Shown: piece by piece, positions 59,837 through 64,000 of the stretch
How positions within the stretch are numbered: position 1 is the stretch's first letter
Layout: the number at the start of each line of letters is the position of its first letter
NCBI RefSeq assembly: GCF_900292015.1
Contig: NZ_LR130759.1
Coordinates: 4,092,001 to 4,156,000 of the forward strand
Direction: 5' to 3'
DNA length: 64,000 nucleotides
Source of the DNA: Mycobacterium basiliense
Lineage (GTDB): Bacteria; Actinomycetota; Actinomycetes; Mycobacteriales; Mycobacteriaceae
Position numbers and translations under genes: made by a program
Notes under the pieces: model-generated
Database searches by the model: none
The model's input: the letters and a program-made list of their open reading frames with translations, nothing else
What the model was told of the DNA's origin: nothing

Positions 59837-60984
59837 GCGGCACCGCGATCGGTCAGGCGCAGTAAGAGCGCCAGGGCCGCTTGGGCGTCGACAGCCGACC
59901 CGTCTCGGCCCGCGCGCGCCGTCGCTACCAGCTCGTCGACCGCCGCAGCGGCGAACCCACCGATGCCGAGGTTGGAAAATTCGCCGTCTGCGGGTATCAC
60001 CGCCAAGTCCGTATGCCGCTCCCACAGGCCCAGCCAGGCAAACAACCGCGCGTATCTGTCCAGGCACGCATCCAACGTGGCGCGGTCGGTGACCGTCAAC
60101 GAGCCGGTCAGCGCCAACCGGACCACGGTGCGCTCCTTGTCGGACATTAGGTCCAAATTCATGTCCAGGTCCGCGATGTCCCGGCTGGTATCGACGTGAT
60201 TGTGCAATGTGACGAACCGCCAACGACCGACGCGGCGAGCCTCAACGGTCACCGGACGTCGCGGATCGCTCTCATCGATATCGACCACCAGCACATGACC
60301 CGGGTCTTGTTCCACGTCATCGAAGTTGGTCACTTCCGGCGAGCCCGAGTACCACACCCGACCGCTGTTGCCAACCTGGGTGAGTGAATGCTTATCACCA
60401 AGGGCCACATAGTGAATCACGCCGCTGTTCACTGCGTGATCGAGTTCCGTCAGCCGGATCACGGAAGGTTTGTCACGGTCGGGATCCAAGACGTCGACAC
60501 CGCCGTGAGCGACAAGCACCCTCGTGACATCTGCCTGGGATAGCGGCTCCAAGACCTCACACACCAGGTCGCTGGTCGGTGCCTTGGACCGCCACGGCGC
60601 GGCGACGATCTGCAGGCCCGGCCGGACCTCGCGGACGCCGGCCCGATCGAGCACCACGACGTTGTCTGGGCATTCGGCGGTGAACAGCGCGCTGGTGTAC
60701 ACCGATGATGCGTCCAACGGGTCGTGGTTGCCGGGTAGCAGGAACACCGGAATGCCGATGGCGCGCATGGCTTCCAACGATTGACCGATCACCTGCGGAG
60801 CGAGTTGGTTATGTTCGAAGACATCGCCGGCCACAACGACGAATTCGGCGCCCACCTCCTTGGCCAGCGCGTTGAGGCCTGCCACCGCGTCCCGACGGGC
60901 AGCCGAATAGCGTGGTTGGGCATCGCCGGCAAGAAAGTGTCGGGTCATGCCCAGTTGCCAGTCGGCGGTGTGCAGGAATCGCAT
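59833..60984 (-). CDS. SbcD/Mre11-like metallophosphatase (Rv1277 homolog)
   Basis: A 383-residue metal-dependent nuclease-type phosphoesterase. Motifs: HTADWQLG, VVAGDVFEHN and LLPGNHDPLD hold the two metal ions; GGVDVLDPDRDK and YVALGDKHS contribute further His/Asp ligands. The M. tuberculosis protein is annotated slightly longer, so the start may lie upstream. It is followed, with a 4-base overlap, by the SbcC-like gene, the standard SbcDC arrangement for processing DNA hairpins and ends. Confidence 0.94.
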   Translation of the reverse strand: MRFLHTADWQLGMTRHFLAGDAQPRYSAARRDAVAGLNALAKEVGAEFVVVAGDVFEHNQLAPQVIGQSLEAMRAIGIPVFLLPGNHDPLDASSVYTSALFTAECPDNVVVLDRAGVREVRPGLQIVAAPWRSKAPTSDLVCEVLEPLSQADVTRVLVAHGGVDVLDPDRDKPSVIRLTELDHAVNSGVIHYVALGDKHSLTQVGNSGRVWYSGSPEVTNFDDVEQDPGHVLVVDIDESDPRRPVTVEARRVGRWRFVTLHNHVDTSRDIADLDMNLDLMSDKERTVVRLALTGSLTVTDRATLDACLDRYARLFAWLGLWERHTDLAVIPADGEFSNLGIGGFAAAAVDELVATARAGRDGSAVDAQAALALLLRLTDRGAA

Positions 60985-61386
60985 CCTGGCTTGCTCCTCC
61001 CTAAAATCGCTGGTCTGTCAGGACACCGCGAGTGTAGAGCTGGCCGCCGACAAGACGCGGGACCTTGCCCGGCAGGTTGAGCCCGGGCCGCCCGGGCCGC
61101 CTCGAATGGGACGTGCTAATCACTTGCGTCACTCTGGTTTCCAGCGCTGTCGCGCAATCGTGCTGTCGGTGGCAGCGTTGCCCGGCCCCCCAGAGGATCG
61201 CGCGGACCGGTGACTCGCGGCGTAGACCACACCGTGGCGGCCGGGCTGCTCAACCGCTGCTGCGCGGGTGGCGCCTTGGCCACCCGTGACCAGCACGGGC
61301 CACTCAAACCGACTAACAGCCCGACGAACAGGGATTTGGGCGGACCGCAACCAGACAACCATGCCCTTGTTCGGCGGGGGGAGACC
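60985..61386. other. Intergenic region between the PPE and SbcD-like genes
   Basis: About 400 bases with no gene that I can support. The frames present on both strands are short and of poor composition. It probably contains the PPE transcript end and the SbcD-like promoter; I see no clear −10 element. Confidence 0.5.
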
Positions 61387-63060
61387 CTATAGGCGGCCCA
61401 GGTTGAAAAGACCCGCTATCCCGGTGCCTATGTTGAGCAAGCCTGAGTTGTAGCCGCTGTATTGGCCGGTGGGCTCCCCCAGGATAGGTCCCGTGACGGC
61501 GGTATTGAAGAACCCCGACATTCGGCCGTTAACACCGGCGCCGGTGGCTAGGTTGGAGATGCCCGAGATGGCGTGGTTCAAACTGTTGCTGCCCCTCGCC
61601 GTGTTGAACACGCCCGACATTTCATCGCCGGTGTTTCCAATGCCCGACACGGTCGTGCCCGTGTTGTAGAAGCCCGAGCCGGTGAGGCCGGTGTCGATGG
61701 TGGATCCGATGGCGGTGTTCACGCTGCCCGAATTCCACAAGCCGGTGTTCGTGGCGCCCGAATTCCCGTTGCCCGTGTTGTAGTCGCCAGCGTTCCACCA
61801 GCCGGTGTTACCGACTCCGGCGTTCCCAGCGCCGGTGTTGTAGTAGCCGGTGTTGCCGAAGCCGGTGTTTAATACGCTCGAGTTCCCGATACCGGTGTTG
61901 AGGACGCCCGAATTTCCTAGGCCGAAGTTGCCGGCGCCCGAGTTGCCGAAACCAAAGTTGTTGTAGTAGCCGGGCAGCAGTCCCGAGTCGCTGCCCGTGT
62001 TGAAGATGCCGATGTTCCCGGTGCCCGAGTTGAAGAAGCCGATGTTGTTGCTGCCGGAGTTTCCGATACCGATGTTGTTGCTGCCCGAGTTCATCAGCCC
62101 GGCCAGGTTGATGCCTACCTGGTTGTCACCGGTGAGCCCGAACCCGACGTTGTTGTTGCCGGTGTTGCCGAAGCCGAAGTTGTTGTTGCCGCTGTTTCCG
62201 CCGCCGGTGTTGAAATTGCCGCTGTTGCCGCCACCTGTGTTTCCGTTGCCGGAGTTTCCGATACCGATGTTGTCGTTGCCGTTGTTGCCCAACCCCACGT
62301 TGTGGTTGCTCGGTTCATTGGTGCTCCCGCGGTTGCCGAAGCCGACATTGCCGGTGCCCGCGTTACCCGAGCCGATGTTTGCTCTGCCGGTGTTTCCACT
62401 GCCGATGTTGTCGTTGCCGATAGTGCCGCCGCCGACGTTTCGGTTGCCGATATTTCCGTTGCCGAGGTTGCTGAAGCCGGTGTTGCCGTTGCCCACGTTG
62501 CCGGTGCCCGTGTTGCCCAGGCCCAGGTTCGCGAACAACTCCTGCACACTTGCCGCGGGCGAGAGCTGCGCGGCGGCCGCGGACGCCTCGGCGTGATAGC
62601 CCAACATCGCGGCTACATCTTGCGCCCACATTCGCTCGTACACGCTTTCCAGGTGGAAAATCGCCGGCGCGTTGAACCCGAACCAATTCGACATCGCCAG
62701 CTGCACCAAAGAATTGCGGTTGAGCTCAACCAACACCGGCTGCACCGTGGCCGCCCGCGCGGCCTCGAACGCTCCGGTCACCGCCTGGGCCTGCGCCGCT
62801 GCTCGGGCGGCGTGCACGCACGCCGCGTCCAACCACCCCACGTATGGCGCGGCCGCCGCCGCCATCGCTTCCGACGCCGGCCCGTGCCAGGCCTGATCAA
62901 CCAGCCCCGAGGCCACCGCTGCAAAGGAATCCGCCGCGATCCCCAATTCGTCCGCCAGCCCGTCCCAAGCCGCCGCGGCCGCCAACATCGGCGCGGAACC
63001 TGCGCCGGCGAACATCAGCAAAGAATTGATCTCCGGTGGCAACATCGGAAAACTCACCAT
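61387..63060 (-). CDS. PPE-family protein of the MPTR subfamily
   Basis: A 557-residue PPE protein. The N-terminal PPE domain (about 1–180) starts [21 protein letters not shown] (PPE motif at 8–10), with WDGLADELG and the [10 protein letters not shown] segment. The rest is dozens of NxGxGN-type pentapeptide repeats (MPTR). MPTR proteins are typically exported through ESX-5 and placed at the surface in slow-growing mycobacteria. The PE gene directly upstream overlaps this start, so expression may be coupled. The sequence is close in style to M. tuberculosis PPE-MPTR proteins, but I do not recall one at this locus. Confidence 0.95.
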   Translation of the reverse strand: MVSFPMLPPEINSLLMFAGAGSAPMLAAAAAWDGLADELGIAADSFAAVASGLVDQAWHGPASEAMAAAAAPYVGWLDAACVHAARAAAQAQAVTGAFEAARAATVQPVLVELNRNSLVQLAMSNWFGFNAPAIFHLESVYERMWAQDVAAMLGYHAEASAAAAQLSPAASVQELFANLGLGNTGTGNVGNGNTGFSNLGNGNIGNRNVGGGTIGNDNIGSGNTGRANIGSGNAGTGNVGFGNRGSTNEPSNHNVGLGNNGNDNIGIGNSGNGNTGGGNSGNFNTGGGNSGNNNFGFGNTGNNNVGFGLTGDNQVGINLAGLMNSGSNNIGIGNSGSNNIGFFNSGTGNIGIFNTGSDSGLLPGYYNNFGFGNSGAGNFGLGNSGVLNTGIGNSSVLNTGFGNTGYYNTGAGNAGVGNTGWWNAGDYNTGNGNSGATNTGLWNSGSVNTAIGSTIDTGLTGSGFYNTGTTVSGIGNTGDEMSGVFNTARGSNSLNHAISGISNLATGAGVNGRMSGFFNTAVTGPILGEPTGQYSGYNSGLLNIGTGIAGLFNLGRL

Positions 63061-63445
63061 GGCTGACCTCCTTCGCGTTTCGCCCGGCCGCTAGCAAGCG
63101 CGGCGAGGGCCCGGTGGCGAGCTCGAGCGTGGATGGCATCGAGCGGGTCCTGCAGGGGCGTGGCGGCAGCGGCCTCCGCACTGGCATAACACCCGGCGCC
63201 CGCGGCCAAGCCCGCACAAACCGGTCGTGAAACGTCGCCGCCTGCGCGCTCAGCGCCTGATACACCTGGCCGTAATTGGAAAACAGCGCGGAGATGGCCG
63301 CCGACACCTGATCGGCGCCCGCCGCCAGTACCTCCGTTGTCCACCCGGATGCGGCCGCGTTAGCTGCGCTGAGCGTCGATTCGATACCCGTTAAATCCGT
63401 TGCTGCCGTATCTATCATCTCCGGCGCCGCGATCACATACGACAT
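63054..63445 (-). pseudogene. PE-family gene with a −1 frameshift
   Basis: The start [20 protein letters not shown] is a normal PE domain. Near 63215 the reading frame runs into [11 protein letters not shown], while the expected PE continuation ([20 protein letters not shown]) is found in another frame, which ends at a TGA overlapping the PPE start. A one-base loss explains this. Unshifted, the frame runs on to 62897 across the PPE gene. Either the PE partner is non-functional or the base call is wrong. Confidence 0.8.
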
Positions 63446-63944
63446 GTTCGTCCGCTCACTGTGCCGGCACTCACCGGAGTCGCGCACTGGTAGGCGCGTT
63501 CACTCGAGGCCATCGCCGCTAGGGGCCGTAGTGCCGACATGGTGTGGTTCCTTTGTGGTGGAAGCCTCCGTGGTGGAGTAGCGAAGTACCCCGCATGCCA
63601 GCCTGGCACCGGGACTCCGGTGCGGACTCGAGTAGTCGACTACCTCATTTTTGATAGCCGCGTCATCGATTACTCACCGGGAGTGATACTTCGACGAGTC
63701 GTCTGCCGTCGCACCGACCGGCAATTCGACGGCCACGAGCAGACCAGCGGCGGCCCGACAGGCATGTGCGCGACACTGAGACTGACAAACGCTCCGCCCG
63801 GCGCGGTTCATCGTGGTGCTGGCAACCGGCAACGGGCCGGTGGGCGTCGCCACCCGTTGCCACCCGTTGGCACCCGTTGCCACCCGTTGGCACCCGTTGC
63901 CACCTCGTGTAGCCGCTCGATCGCCCCTCACTAACGTGGGGCCA
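63446..63944. other. Divergent regulatory region between pe and the SixA-like gene
   Basis: About 500 bases between divergent genes. Short frames are present on both strands without protein features. It holds the 10-bp repeat array at 63851–63900 and presumably promoters for both directions. Confidence 0.6.
63851..63900. repeat. Five 10-bp tandem repeats upstream of the SixA-like gene
   Basis: CACCCGTTGC alternates with CACCCGTTGG (five units, exact 10-bp period), ending 44 bases before the start of the next gene. A 10-bp period is close to one helical turn, so all copies face one side of the DNA. Confidence 0.9.
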
Positions 63945-64000
63945 ATGAATGAGCAGCACCTCACCCTTGTGCTGATGCGGCACGCGAAATCGGCATACCC
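63945..64000 (+). CDS. SixA-like histidine phosphatase (partial, 5' end)
   Basis: The first 19 codons, MNEQHLTLVLMRHAKSAYP, contain the RHAK catalytic histidine motif of the phosphohistidine phosphatase branch of the histidine phosphatase family. They match the start of Rv1276c, the next gene in M. tuberculosis order. The rest lies beyond the window. Confidence 0.85.
   Translation, partial: MNEQHLTLVLMRHAKSAY

Noticed and set aside
57206..60223. 1005-residue version of the SbcC-like protein
   Set aside because: The first 129 residues are the antisense frame of the SbcD-like gene; the conserved start MKLHRLVLTNYRG lies at 59836.

Overview
The window is chromosomal DNA from a slow-growing Mycobacterium, related to but distinct from the M. 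tuberculosis complex. Gene order follows the M. tuberculosis Rv1307–Rv1276c segment, read in reverse. Many proteins are close to, but clearly not identical with, the H37Rv versions as I remember them. There is also a PE/PPE pair with MPTR repeats and extra loci that H37Rv lacks. The exact species cannot be fixed from this window; M. kansasii-like or other tuberculosis-related species are plausible.

Region 1 (1–16680, all minus strand) is a conserved core: ATP synthase genes (atpH partial, atpF, atpE, atpB, an atpI-like gene), wecA, the Sua5/TsaC-like gene, prmC, prfA, rpmE, rho, then thrB–thrC–thrA–lysA–argS. Most junctions overlap by 4–8 bases, so these form tightly coupled transcription units. 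Five 57-bp tandem repeats separate thrC from thrB.

Region 2 (16733–31351) is an integrated element inserted at the 3' end of a tRNA-Arg(CCG) gene. It is bounded by a 23-bp direct repeat (attL/attR). The right arm is a leftward operon: integrase, an Xis-like HTH protein, an AAA-type ATPase, a WhiB-like protein, further HTH and zinc-binding proteins. The left arm reads rightward and has an HTH protein, a zinc-motif protein, a DUF2510 membrane protein, a NADAR protein and two unusual tRNAs with Leu anticodons. The centre carries cargo: a small membrane protein opposite a translationally coupled pair encoding a HEPN-motif protein and an AlbA_2/Schlafen-like protein. I found no capsid, portal, tail or large terminase gene, so the element looks like a phage satellite or minimal integrative island carrying candidate defence genes.

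Region 3 (31352–34485) is a degraded strip beyond attR: a frameshifted phage-type gene, a GAF–ANTAR regulator and non-coding sequence, possibly left from an earlier insertion at the same tRNA.

Region 4 (34486–64000) returns to mycobacterial core and accessory genes: a DUF732 secreted protein, an aspartase/fumarase-family lyase, a DUF2254 membrane protein, a Nudix hydrolase, an RCK–pore–RCK potassium channel, an F420-type oxidoreductase, two VOC proteins and the sulfate assimilation block (Rrf2 regulator, a 60-bp tandem repeat array, cysNC, cysD). These are followed by a hotdog thioesterase, a beta-carbonic anhydrase, the oppBCDA peptide importer, an alpha/beta hydrolase, a GMC oxidoreductase, an SbcD/SbcC-like pair, a PE/PPE pair whose PE gene is frameshifted, and the beginning of a SixA-like phosphatase gene.
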